From Phycisphaeraceae bacterium (GTDB lineage: Bacteria > Planctomycetota > Phycisphaerae > Phycisphaerales > UBA1924), in assembly GCA_019636625.1 (NCBI GenBank), contig JAHBXE010000011.1:61590-125589 (forward strand): a DNA stretch of 64,000 nt, read 5' to 3'. Positions 1 to 8,046 of this stretch are shown here, in pieces (position 1 is the stretch's first letter; each line of letters starts with the position of its first letter). A program made the translations under genes and the position numbers. Below the pieces are notes generated by a model. The model saw only the letters and a program-made list of their open reading frames with translations, made no database searches and was not told the DNA's origin.

Positions 1-798
1 CTTGTACTTCGTGATGTCCACGCCCATGGCCTGCGCCGCGATCTCATCCTCGCGGATGGACAGGAAGGCCCGGCCCGTGGAACTGTTCTTGACGCGGTAG
101 CAGATGATGAGCGTGACGACGACGAAGAGATAGACCCAGAACAGCGTGGTGTAGGTCGGGAGAAGCTGGAACCCCTTTGGTCCGCCGAGGCTGATGGCGA
201 GCTCGTACACGGGCTTGGCCAGGGCGTCCTCCACCCGCCACGGCTGGATCTGTTCGTGGGTTCCCTGGAGAAGGACCCGAACGATCTCGCCGAAACCAAG
301 GGTCACGATGGCGAGGTAGTCGCCGCGAAGACGCAGGCTCGGCAGGCCGACGATGTACCCGGCGATGGCCGCGCCGACGCCGCCCATCAGGCACGATCCG
401 ATGAACAGCGCATCCCCCCACCGCGCGAGGGCCGTTGGCTTGTCCGCGCCGCCGGTGAACGAGAGCACGCCACCCGCCGGATCGGCGGAGCCGAAGAGTT
501 TCATCGACCCGTAGTAGGTGATGGTCGCGGCGACATATCCCCCGACCGCCATGAAGCCCGCGTGGCCCATCGAGAACTGGCCCGTGAACCCGTTCACGAC
601 CGTCAGGCTGACGGCGAGGATGATGTTGATCCCCGCGATGAGCACGATCTTGCTCGGGTAGTCGCCCATACCGGGGCCGATGACGTAGAACATCAACGCG
701 CCGATCGCCAACCCGACCAGCAAGGGCCAGATCGCCCGGGGAAGAATGCTCGCCGCGGCGGGCTTGTTGGAGCGGGCTTGTTCGATCAGGGTCGGCAC
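1..798 (-). CDS. livM: Branched-chain amino acid ABC transporter permease LivM (3' end off the window)
   Basis: Inner-membrane permease of the LivM type, pairing with LivH to form the channel of a high-affinity branched-chain amino acid importer. 266 codons are visible and the frame is still open at base 1. After a hydrophobic segment near residues 16-35 comes the LivM signature FTGQFSMGHAGFMAVGGY, and the last visible residues (SIREDEIAAQAMGVD) match the conserved loop of the family. The start is taken as GTG at 798, 32 bases after the livH stop; no good Shine-Dalgarno is visible, so the exact start is uncertain. It is the third gene of a livK-livH-livM order; the ATPase genes livG/livF would be expected beyond the left edge (inference). 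Confidence 0.9.
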   Translation of the reverse strand, partial: MPTLIEQARSNKPAAASILPRAIWPLLVGLAIGALMFYVIGPGMGDYPSKIVLIAGINIILAVSLTVVNGFTGQFSMGHAGFMAVGGYVAATITYYGSMKLFGSADPAGGVLSFTGGADKPTALARWGDALFIGSCLMGGVGAAIAGYIVGLPSLRLRGDYLAIVTLGFGEIVRVLLQGTHEQIQPWRVEDALAKPVYELAISLGGPKGFQLLPTYTTLFWVYLFVVVTLIICYRVKNSSTGRAFLSIREDEIAAQAMGVDITKYK

Positions 799-830
799 GA
801 CTGGTGGCGATCTCGATGGGGTGAGAGGGG

Positions 831-1763
831 TCAAACTTTCTCGATGGTGGCCTTGCCGAGGACGCCGGCGGGCCGGAAGAGCAGGACAAGGATCAGGATG
901 GCAAAGACGTACGCATCGCGGTACTGGCTGCCGAGGTAGGCGACGCCGAACCACTCGATCAGGCCGATGAGCAGGCCGCCGAGCACAGCGCCGCGGACGT
1001 TGCCAATCCCCCCCACCACCGCCGCGACAAACGCCTTGAGCCCGAGCATGACCCACATGGAGTCGGCGGTCTGCTTGGCCTGTCCGCCGTACTTGACGCC
1101 GTACAGGAACCCGGCGGCGGCGGCGAGCATGGTGCCGACGACAAAGGTGAAACTGATGACCAGGTCGACGTTGATGCCCATGAGGCTCGCGTTGCGCGGG
1201 CTGAAGCTGACAGCCCGCATGGCGGCGCCCATCTTGGTCCGGAAGATCAGGTACTGCAGCGCCGCCATGAGCGCAACGGCGGTGCCGATCACCGCGGCGT
1301 CAGAAAGCCGAAAGTTCACGCCGGCGAGCGAGAAGAGCGTCTGGTCTCCCAGGAGCGTGGGGAAGGCCTTGGGGTACGCACCGAAGATCCAGCGGAGTTG
1401 GCCGAAGTTCTGGAGGAACAGAGACACGCCGATGGCGGTGATGAGCACGTTGATCCGCGGCGCGCCGCGCAGCGGCCGGTACGCGATTCGCTCCACCGTG
1501 AACCCCACCGCCCCGCACACACCCATGGCCAGGAGCATGACCAGCACGCCCATGTACCACGGGGGGACCGGCTCGCCCGCCGCGCCGATGCCGATCCAGC
1601 CCGCGATGGTGATGGACATCCACACACCGAGGGCGAAGACGTCCGAGTGGGCGAAGTTGATGAACTTCAGGATGCCGTAGACCATCGTGTAGCCCAGCGC
1701 GATCAGCGCGTACAGGCACCCGACAGTTACGCCGTCAAAGAGTGTTTGAAGAAACTGCGTCAT
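831..1763 (-). CDS. livH: Branched-chain amino acid ABC transporter permease LivH
   Basis: 310-residue inner-membrane permease of the LivH family. The N-terminus carries the family signature around residues 10-45 (GVTVGCLYALIALGYTMVYG followed by KFINFAHSDVFALG), and several hydrophobic segments follow. It ends FRPAGVLGK, the usual LivH C-terminus. It lies 60 bases downstream of the binding-protein gene and 32 bases before livM, so the three are very likely co-transcribed. Known role of the family: with LivM it moves Leu/Ile/Val or related amides delivered by the periplasmic binding protein. The exact substrate cannot be read from the sequence. Confidence 0.95.
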   Translation of the reverse strand: MTQFLQTLFDGVTVGCLYALIALGYTMVYGILKFINFAHSDVFALGVWMSITIAGWIGIGAAGEPVPPWYMGVLVMLLAMGVCGAVGFTVERIAYRPLRGAPRINVLITAIGVSLFLQNFGQLRWIFGAYPKAFPTLLGDQTLFSLAGVNFRLSDAAVIGTAVALMAALQYLIFRTKMGAAMRAVSFSPRNASLMGINVDLVISFTFVVGTMLAAAAGFLYGVKYGGQAKQTADSMWVMLGLKAFVAAVVGGIGNVRGAVLGGLLIGLIEWFGVAYLGSQYRDAYVFAILILVLLFRPAGVLGKATIEKV

Positions 1764-1823
1764 GCGGCGGTCGCGCCGAACCGGCGGGCATTCCGGGTTT
1801 GCCCGGTCCTGCCCGCGCCCGAC

Positions 1824-3041
1824 TTACTCCGGCTTGATCGTCGCTTTGTACTTCGGCACCCCATTGACGACCTCGAGCATGACCGCGTCCTTGGTCGCGT
1901 TCCGCTTGGAATCCATGGAGATCGTGCCCGTCACACCCGGGAAGTTCTTCGTTGCCGCGATCGCTGCGGCCAGGTCCTTGCCGGAGAGCGAATCGGCCCG
2001 GTCCATCGCGTCAAAGAGCAGCCGGGCCGCGTCGTAGCCGAGCGCCGCCAGACCATCGGGCACCTTTCCGTATTCCTTCTGGTACTTGGCGATGAACTCG
2101 ACCACCTCCGGGCGGGTGTCCTCGTGCGAGTAGTGATTCGAGAAGTAGCACCCGTTGAGTGTGTCGCCCGCGTTGCGAAGCTCCTCCGAGTCCCATCCAT
2201 CACCGCCGATGAGGGGCACATTCATGCCGAGGCGGCGGGCCTGCTTCGCGATATTCACCACCTCGGTGTAGTAGCCCGGGATGTAGATGAACTCGGCGCC
2301 CTTGGCACGGATCGCCGTGAGCTGGGCCGAGAAGTCGTTGTCGCCGTCGGAGTAGGCCTGCTCGGAAACCACCGTCCCGCCGAGCTTCTTGAACGACTCG
2401 ACGAAGTTGTTGCTGAGGCCCGACGAGTAGGCCTGGGCCCGGTTGTACAGCGTGGCCCCCTTGGACAGGTTGAGGTTCTCTCGGGCAAACTTCGCCCCGA
2501 CGTAGCCTTGGAACGGATCGATGAAGCACACGCGGGAAATCATGTTCCCCACGGAGGTGACATCCGGGTTCGTGCTCGACGGCGTCACCATCGGGACACC
2601 CTTGCGCTGGCACACGGGCGCACCGGCAAGGCTGCGCGAACTGGCGACCTCACCAAGCACCGCGACGACCTTGTCCTGATCGATGAGCCGCGTCACGGCC
2701 ACCACCGATTCCTGGGGCTTCCCCTGGTTGTCGTAGGTGATGAGCTTGATCTTCTTGCCCTTGACCCCGCCGGCGGCGTTCCGCTCGGCAACGGCCAGCT
2801 TGATGCCGTTGTCGGTGGACACTCCAAAGGTCGCCTCGGACCCGGTCAAGGAGGCGTAGTGCCCGATCTTGATCTCGTCGGCGTTCTCTTCCTCCATCGC
2901 CGGTGCGGGGGCCGCGGCGGGTGCCGGCGCGGCCTTGGGAGCCGGGCGACTTTCCTTCGCCTCGCACGCCAGGGAGGTGGTCAAGGCGGCCAAGGCCAAA
3001 CCGAACTTCAGCAACCGTCCACGAAGGGTCAAGGCGTTCAT
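1824..3041 (-). CDS. livK: Branched-chain amino acid ABC transporter substrate-binding protein
   Basis: 405-residue exported solute-binding protein of the Leu/Ile/Val type (type I periplasmic-binding fold). The N-terminus has a basic stretch and hydrophobic core (LRGRLLKFGLALAALTTSLAC) and then an Ala/Pro-rich linker. The Cys could be lipidated, but the lipobox (SLAC) is not ideal. Mature-domain motifs are typical: IKIGHYASLTGSEATFG, VPMVTPSSTNPDVT, GYDAARLLFDAMDRA. The start at 3041 is preceded by AAGAGG about 8 bases upstream. An in-frame longer version to 3101 would add a non-signal-like extension and is less likely. First gene of the liv operon, divergent from the gene at 3164. Confidence 0.93.
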   Translation of the reverse strand: MNALTLRGRLLKFGLALAALTTSLACEAKESRPAPKAAPAPAAAPAPAMEEENADEIKIGHYASLTGSEATFGVSTDNGIKLAVAERNAAGGVKGKKIKLITYDNQGKPQESVVAVTRLIDQDKVVAVLGEVASSRSLAGAPVCQRKGVPMVTPSSTNPDVTSVGNMISRVCFIDPFQGYVGAKFARENLNLSKGATLYNRAQAYSSGLSNNFVESFKKLGGTVVSEQAYSDGDNDFSAQLTAIRAKGAEFIYIPGYYTEVVNIAKQARRLGMNVPLIGGDGWDSEELRNAGDTLNGCYFSNHYSHEDTRPEVVEFIAKYQKEYGKVPDGLAALGYDAARLLFDAMDRADSLSGKDLAAAIAATKNFPGVTGTISMDSKRNATKDAVMLEVVNGVPKYKATIKPE

Positions 3042-3150
3042 CGGATCGTTCCTCTTGAGATGCTCGGGCGGAAACGCCCACAGCATGGCCGAACCCCTCA
3101 ACCCCTGTCAAGACCCGCTCCGACGGGGCCGGGTGAAGGCGGGCAAAGCC

Positions 3151-3156
3151 TATGCT
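3151..3156 (+). promoter_or_regulatory. -10 element for leaderless gene at 3164
   Basis: TATGCT ends 7 bases before the ATG at 3164, so transcription would begin at or within a base or two of the start codon. No Shine-Dalgarno is present and no convincing -35 box is visible. It decides the start at 3164 over the ATG at 3152, which overlaps the hexamer. Confidence 0.5.
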
Positions 3157-3163
3157 CGAACGC

Positions 3164-3877
3164 ATGTGGAATCCGGACCACATCGTCGAACTGGCCGTGG
3201 CGGGGCTGCAGCGTCGATCCGAGGAGCTGGATGCGGAGCAGGCGGTCCGAGGGCTGGACGCCTTGACTGAAGTCGAGCTTCACCCCGTGCTGGCCGCGGG
3301 CTTTGCGCAGGGCGGGCTGGGCGTCTTTCGGGAGTGGCCGTACCCTGGCGGAGCGTCACGCCGGCCGCGGCACGCGGAGCGGGAGCGGTGTGACCTGGTG
3401 CTGACGACCGCTCCCGGAGTTCGCCTGATCGACCCGGTGGCACGCCTGCGGGAAGTGGATGAATCCGAGGGCACGCTTTTCGCCTCGCAGGCCGCGGACC
3501 TCGTCGCGGCCGAGCCGGGCGTCGATCCGGCGGATGCGTTCTGGCTGGAAGTCAAGCAGGTCGGCCAGTTCACGTACACGCGGGGCGTGCCCGGGCCGAA
3601 CGCCGCGTACTCCTCCGAACTCCTCCGTGTGTGCGCTTCCGACATTCCCAAACTGGCTCAGTGCGATGCGATCGCCGCGGGCGGGGTGCTGCTGGTGGTG
3701 TTTCACGAGAGCGACGAGGTGGCGGCGCATGATCTCCACGCTTTCGTGTCACGCTGCCTCGACCGCGACCTTCCGATACGAGAGCCGGTGACCCGCGGCC
3801 TGGATGTGTCGGACCGGATCGGCAACCGTCGGTGCTCGCTCATGCTGGTGCCGGTGCGGACGGCTCGCGGGGCTTGA
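3164..3877 (+). CDS. Uncharacterised protein with PD-(D/E)XK nuclease-like motifs
   Basis: 237 residues, no signal peptide or membrane segment. I do not recognise a named family. The order of conserved-looking elements resembles the PD-(D/E)XK nuclease fold: a Glu in an early helix (TEVELHPVL, E35), then RCDLVLT with Asp77, then the strand FWLEVKQVGQF with Glu129 and Lys131 (E-x-K), followed by an alternating helix/strand tail (AGGVLLVVFHES). The 50-residue gap between Asp77 and Glu129 is longer than usual and would have to be an insertion. It could be a degenerate or non-nuclease member of the fold. Single-gene unit, divergent from livK and converging with the next gene with only 9 bases between stops. 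Confidence 0.6.
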   Translation: MWNPDHIVELAVAGLQRRSEELDAEQAVRGLDALTEVELHPVLAAGFAQGGLGVFREWPYPGGASRRPRHAERERCDLVLTTAPGVRLIDPVARLREVDESEGTLFASQAADLVAAEPGVDPADAFWLEVKQVGQFTYTRGVPGPNAAYSSELLRVCASDIPKLAQCDAIAAGGVLLVVFHESDEVAAHDLHAFVSRCLDRDLPIREPVTRGLDVSDRIGNRRCSLMLVPVRTARGA

Positions 3878-3886
3878 GGCGCGGGC

Positions 3887-5665
3887 TTACATCGATGCGG
3901 CGCACCACTCCCGCCACAACGACCGCAACGTCGATTCGAACCGCCGCATGAACGCGGATTCATCGCGGAGCGGAGAGGCCGCCACTCGCTCTCGCATTCC
4001 CCTTCGATACGCGACGATGCGGGCGGGATCCGACGCGAGGCGAACCGCCGTGTCGATATACCCCGCCACATCGGACGCAACCAGTTCGCTGAGTCCCGCC
4101 GCGTGCAGCAGGCTCGCGGACACCCGGCTCGCGTGGACCTGCCCCGTGAAGGCCACGACCGGCACCCCCATCCACAGCGCCTCGCACGTCGTGGTCGTGC
4201 CGTTGTAGGGGAACGTATCCAGCGCGATGTCCATGCGGCCGTACGCGTTCAGGTGCTCCGCCAGCCCCTTGGTCCGGGCCATGAGTTCAATCCGGCCCGG
4301 GTCCACGCCCCGTCGCTGGAAGTGGTCCGCCGCACGCTGCGCCACGGAAGGGTCCCCCAGGGCGATACCCTTGAGAAAGAGCCGGGAGTCGGGGACTCGC
4401 TTGAGTATCTCTGCCCAGGCGTCCAGCGTCGCCTCAGAGATCTTGTCCACGGCGTTGAACGAGCCGAACGTGATTCGCCCGTTCGCCTCGCAGGGTGATG
4501 GCGCCACCGGCGGCGCATCCGCGGGTGGCCGGTAGCACAGGAAGCAGGGATCGAGGCGGATCAGCCTTTCCGTCGCCAGCGCTTCCGCCCCCGGCGGGTC
4601 GGTGATTGAGTCCACCATGCGAAAGTCGATCCCCGGCGTGCCGGTCGAATCCGGGAAGCCGATGTAGTTCGCCGTCAGCGGCGCCGGCCGCAGGGCCAGG
4701 CACGCCAGTTTCGTCCCGCTCGTGTGCCCCGCCAGGTCGAACACGATGTCCACCCGATCATCCGCGATCTTCTTGGCGAGAACCGGGATGGACACGGTCG
4801 CGGCGTCGTACCAGCCGTCGGCCATCTTCCGGAACCGCTCCGTGACCGCATCCTTGTAGATCGATGCGGAGTAGGCGATGACCTTGAACGCCTCGCGGTC
4901 CCGCGCGGCAAACAGCGGCTCCATGAAGTGCGAGCAGGCATGAACGCGGAAGTCGGGCGAGATGTACCCGATCGTGAGGCGGCGGTCCGGGTTGCGGTCG
5001 ATGTGCAACTGCGGCGGCATTCCGTCCGCCTCGCGGGCGGTGAGGGCGCCGGCCACTTTCTGAAGCTCGAACATCTCGCGCGGATCGGAGCCGGAGGCGT
5101 ACCGAAGGTAGTACGCCAGGTGCCGGAACATCCCCACGCCCAGAACGCCCTGCTCCTTCATCCGACGGAGCAGCGACACCGCTTCCGGTCCCCGGAGCGT
5201 GGCGCTGTAAATCCGAGCCAAGCCCAGGATCGCCTTGCCATTGACGGGGTTGGCCGCCCGGGCACGCTCGTGCCACACTTCCGCTTCCGTGTACCTTCCC
5301 TCCAGGACCAGGAACGCCCCGAGCGATGCGGCCACGCTGTCCGACCGCCCGGAGGCCTCGTACGCCCGCTCCGCCACGGCGATTGCCTTGTCCACTTGAC
5401 GGGCCGCGACGTGCGCCAAGTGCAGGCTCATCAGCGCGTCGACATTCCCCGGCGATAGCTTGACCAGCCGCTCCAGTTCGAAAATGGCCTGCGGCGCACG
5501 GCCCGACTCCATCAGGATCTTTCCAAGCAGCAGCGTCGCCTGCTCGCCGATCTCTGGCCGGCGCGACAGCCGGCGCGCGATAGCCTCCGCTTGGTCGTAC
5601 CGTGCCGCGGTGTAGTGGCTCACGGCGGTCTGGAGCGCGGCAAGATCGCTGGCTTCGGTCCCCAT
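3887..5665 (-). CDS. TPR-repeat O-GlcNAc transferase-like glycosyltransferase (SPINDLY/GT41 family)
   Basis: 592 residues. The first ~190 are TPR-like helical repeats (for example AEAIARRLSRRPEIGEQATL, AIFELERLVKLSPGN). The rest, from about residue 230, is the catalytic region of GT41/SPINDLY proteins: GYISPDFRVHACSHF, DLAGHTSGTKL, PAPLTANYIGFPDSTGTPG, DSITDPPG, FGSFNAVDKIS, DIALDTFPYNGTTTTCEALW and HASRVSASLL. Family members transfer GlcNAc or fucose from a nucleotide sugar to Ser/Thr; the donor here cannot be told. Cytosolic. A related enzyme lies at 8047-9816. The start at 5665 is backed by a -10 hexamer 7 bases upstream. Confidence 0.9.
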   Translation of the reverse strand: MGTEASDLAALQTAVSHYTAARYDQAEAIARRLSRRPEIGEQATLLLGKILMESGRAPQAIFELERLVKLSPGNVDALMSLHLAHVAARQVDKAIAVAERAYEASGRSDSVAASLGAFLVLEGRYTEAEVWHERARAANPVNGKAILGLARIYSATLRGPEAVSLLRRMKEQGVLGVGMFRHLAYYLRYASGSDPREMFELQKVAGALTAREADGMPPQLHIDRNPDRRLTIGYISPDFRVHACSHFMEPLFAARDREAFKVIAYSASIYKDAVTERFRKMADGWYDAATVSIPVLAKKIADDRVDIVFDLAGHTSGTKLACLALRPAPLTANYIGFPDSTGTPGIDFRMVDSITDPPGAEALATERLIRLDPCFLCYRPPADAPPVAPSPCEANGRITFGSFNAVDKISEATLDAWAEILKRVPDSRLFLKGIALGDPSVAQRAADHFQRRGVDPGRIELMARTKGLAEHLNAYGRMDIALDTFPYNGTTTTCEALWMGVPVVAFTGQVHASRVSASLLHAAGLSELVASDVAGYIDTAVRLASDPARIVAYRRGMRERVAASPLRDESAFMRRFESTLRSLWREWCAASM

Positions 5666-5672
5666 CGGATCG

Positions 5673-5678
5673 ACTATA
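5673..5678 (-). promoter_or_regulatory. -10 element for leaderless gene starting at 5665
   Basis: TATAGT on the minus strand, 7 bases upstream of the ATG; no Shine-Dalgarno between. Part of a recurring pattern in this window. Confidence 0.5.
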
Positions 5679-5698
5679 GCGGACGGGAGAGATGGAGC

Positions 5699-7093
5699 CT
5701 AAGCGGCCCGCCGCGCTTCGGCCGGCTCGTCCGCCAGCGAACTCCGGATTGAGCGGAAGACCTCGTGGCACCGCTCGAGCGCATCGATCAGCCGAGGATC
5801 GAAGGCGGCGCCCCGATCCGCCCGGATGGACCGAATGGCCTCGTCGTGCGAGAGGGCGGGCTTGTACACCCGTGCCGACGTCAACGCGTCGTACACGTCC
5901 GCGACAGACACAATTCGGGCCGCCAGGGGGATCGATTCACCCGCGAGCCCGGCCGGGTACCCGCGCCCATCCCACCGCTCGTGATGACAGCGGGCGACGT
6001 CAATCGCCATGTCTAGCAGCGGATCATCGCCCAGTCGATCTCGAACCGCCTCCAGCGTGGAAGCACCGGTCGCGGCATGGCGCTGGATGATCCGCCTTTC
6101 CGCCGGCGTCAGGGACCCCGGTTTCAGAAGCACCTGATCGGGCACACCGACCTTCCCGATATCGTGCAGCGACGCCGCGAGTTTCAAGTTCTCGATCCAC
6201 TCATCCGTCATCGTGGCGTCCAGCATGTGGCGGGCCAGCGCCTCCGAGTACGCGCAGATTCGATCCAGATGCGCCCCGGTGTCCGTGTCGCGGCAGTCCG
6301 CCAGTTTGGCCAAACCGAAGATGATGGCATGGCGTGCCCGCAGGCTCTCACCCACGCGCCGTCGCACTTGGTCCTCCAAGCCCGCGTTGATGCGCTCCAG
6401 CACCCGATCGTGCCGACGGATCAGCACCAGCGATGCGACACCGGTGAGCGACAACAACCCCCCCACCACCGCGCCCACACGGACGACATTCCCCAAGGAC
6501 ACCGCATCCCCGAGCGCCAACAGCCCGGACTCCGGCTGCTGGACGAGGATCCGTGCCTTCTGGTCGGGGAGGTACCGGGCCGCGATGTAATGCATGCCGG
6601 ACCTGTCCACCTTCATACGCCCTGAAGCGGTAACGTGCCGAGGCAAGTGGGCCAGGCGGGTGGTGCCAGCCGTCCCGGCAACTTCAAAGTTTGACAAGTC
6701 AAGCCCGCAGAGATCCGGCTGCTGACGAAGACGGGGATGACAGATGATTCGATCGCTGGCGTCCAGGATGCAGATGACACCGCCCGCCGGCAAGCGGACA
6801 TCCTCGATGAGGCGTTGCGCGCGAGCCGTGTCCACACTTCCGCACACCAGTTCGCCAACGCCGAGCGACTGCAACGCGCCGGCGAAACTCCCAGCCGCCT
6901 GGACACTCTGGTCCAGGATCTTGTCCTGCAGCGCCAAGGCCGTCCTGTGCCGCACCTCGCCGAAGACCCACAACAGCCCGCCGCCGATCAACACCGCCTG
7001 ACAGGCCAGTGTCGCCGCGATCAAGCGCGGGCGTGTACGAACGTGAAAGATCGCGAGCAGTTGACGGATGAGACGAATCAATCGACGTGTCAT
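5699..7093 (-). CDS. Membrane-anchored sensor with HD-GYP cyclic-di-GMP phosphodiesterase domain
   Basis: 464 residues from the ATG at 7093. A basic N-terminus and a membrane helix (about residues 25-45, LIAATLACQAVLIGGGLLW) are followed by a ~150-residue extracytoplasmic sensor region with a Cache-like look (VICILDASDRIICHP). A second membrane helix lies near 215-235, and the C-terminal HD-GYP domain follows: LHDIGKVGVPD and HHERWDGRGYP with SVADVYDALTSAR. The HD pair and the GYP triplet are intact, so activity against cyclic di-GMP is expected from the family. No output partner is adjacent. The next gene is divergent and the two promoters share the gap. A longer version starting at 7165 is in frame but would overlap the divergent gene. 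Confidence 0.88.
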   Translation of the reverse strand: MTRRLIRLIRQLLAIFHVRTRPRLIAATLACQAVLIGGGLLWVFGEVRHRTALALQDKILDQSVQAAGSFAGALQSLGVGELVCGSVDTARAQRLIEDVRLPAGGVICILDASDRIICHPRLRQQPDLCGLDLSNFEVAGTAGTTRLAHLPRHVTASGRMKVDRSGMHYIAARYLPDQKARILVQQPESGLLALGDAVSLGNVVRVGAVVGGLLSLTGVASLVLIRRHDRVLERINAGLEDQVRRRVGESLRARHAIIFGLAKLADCRDTDTGAHLDRICAYSEALARHMLDATMTDEWIENLKLAASLHDIGKVGVPDQVLLKPGSLTPAERRIIQRHAATGASTLEAVRDRLGDDPLLDMAIDVARCHHERWDGRGYPAGLAGESIPLAARIVSVADVYDALTSARVYKPALSHDEAIRSIRADRGAAFDPRLIDALERCHEVFRSIRSSLADEPAEARRAA

Positions 7094-7108
7094 CGGACAC
7101 CAGTCACC

Positions 7109-7114
7109 TATGCT
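7109..7114 (+). promoter_or_regulatory. -10 element of the fructosamine-kinase-like gene
   Basis: TATGCT, predicting a transcript start near 7121. This excludes the upstream in-frame ATG at 7087 and supports the GTG at 7144. Confidence 0.4.
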
Positions 7115-7143
7115 CCCGGGTACGAACCTCCGTTTCCGAGCGG

Positions 7144-8016
7144 GTGATCTCTCTGCACCACTCAAAGCCGTCCATTCACGAGGTTATCGGCCGCGCCATC
7201 GGGACATTCCCCGTGCGCACTTCCCCGCTTCCGGGCGGGTGCATCGCCTCCGTGTACCGCGCCGACCTGCCCGACGGGCGGGCCGTGGTGGCCAAGGTCG
7301 CAGGCCCGGGCGGCACGCTCGACATCGAGGCCTTCATGCTCCGCTACCTCCGCGAACATTCCGGCCTTCCCGTGCCGGACGTGCTGCACGCGGAACCCGG
7401 CCTGCTCATCCTCGCCCATGTGCCGGGGGAGAGCCGCTTCCCACCCGCCGCCGAGGAGCACGCCGCGGACTTGCTCGCGTCGCTCCACGGCGTCACATGG
7501 ACCCACTTCGGCCTGGAGCGGGACACGCTCATCGGCAGCCTGCCCCAACGGAACACGCCGACCCGCTCGTGGATCGAGTTCTTTCGCGAGCACCGGCTGC
7601 TGGCCATGGCCCGCGCGGCCCGCGAAGCCGGGCGCCTCGGCCAGCGCGTGGAGGACCGCATCCGGAAACTTGCTGACACACTGGCTGATTTCCTCGTCGA
7701 ACCCGAGCGCCCGTCGCTCATCCACGGTGATGTGTGGACCACCAATGTCCTGGCCGTTGGCGACCGGATCACGGCGTTCCTTGACCCGGCCATCTCGTAC
7801 GCCGATCCGGAGATCGAACTGGCGTTCATCACGCTCTTTTCCACCTTCGGGCGTTCCTTCTTCGAACGCTACCAGCAGCGGCGCCCGATCCGCGCCGGGT
7901 TCTTTGAAACGCGCCGCCACCTGTACAACCTGTACCCACTCCTTGTGCACGTCCGGCTCTTCGGCGGCTCCTACGCCGCGGACGTCGAGCGGACGGTAAC
8001 CGTGTTGGGCTTCTGA
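7144..8016 (+). CDS. Fructosamine kinase-like protein (FN3K family)
   Basis: 290 residues, the usual family length. Aminoglycoside-phosphotransferase-like kinase fold: the loop GGCIASVYRADLPDG is followed by the ATP-binding strand AVVAKV, the catalytic/Mg region reads LIHGDVWTTNVL and FLDPAISYADPEIELAF, and the C-terminus has the FN3K-type FFERYQQRRPI and YNLYPLLVHVRLFGGSY. FN3K-family enzymes phosphorylate ketosamines on glycated proteins or free Amadori products, leading to deglycation; bacterial members are poorly characterised. The GTG at 7144 is preferred because the probable promoter lies just upstream. A start at 7087 would add 19 residues and overlap the divergent HD-GYP gene. Confidence 0.85.
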   Translation: MISLHHSKPSIHEVIGRAIGTFPVRTSPLPGGCIASVYRADLPDGRAVVAKVAGPGGTLDIEAFMLRYLREHSGLPVPDVLHAEPGLLILAHVPGESRFPPAAEEHAADLLASLHGVTWTHFGLERDTLIGSLPQRNTPTRSWIEFFREHRLLAMARAAREAGRLGQRVEDRIRKLADTLADFLVEPERPSLIHGDVWTTNVLAVGDRITAFLDPAISYADPEIELAFITLFSTFGRSFFERYQQRRPIRAGFFETRRHLYNLYPLLVHVRLFGGSYAADVERTVTVLGF

Positions 8017-8046
8017 ACGTGGGGCGTCGGACTCGATGGGACGGTG

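Noticed and set aside
1398..3266. Long plus-strand frame across livH and livK
   Set aside because: Composition is Arg/Val/His-rich without family similarity and it crosses two well-supported genes and their gap.
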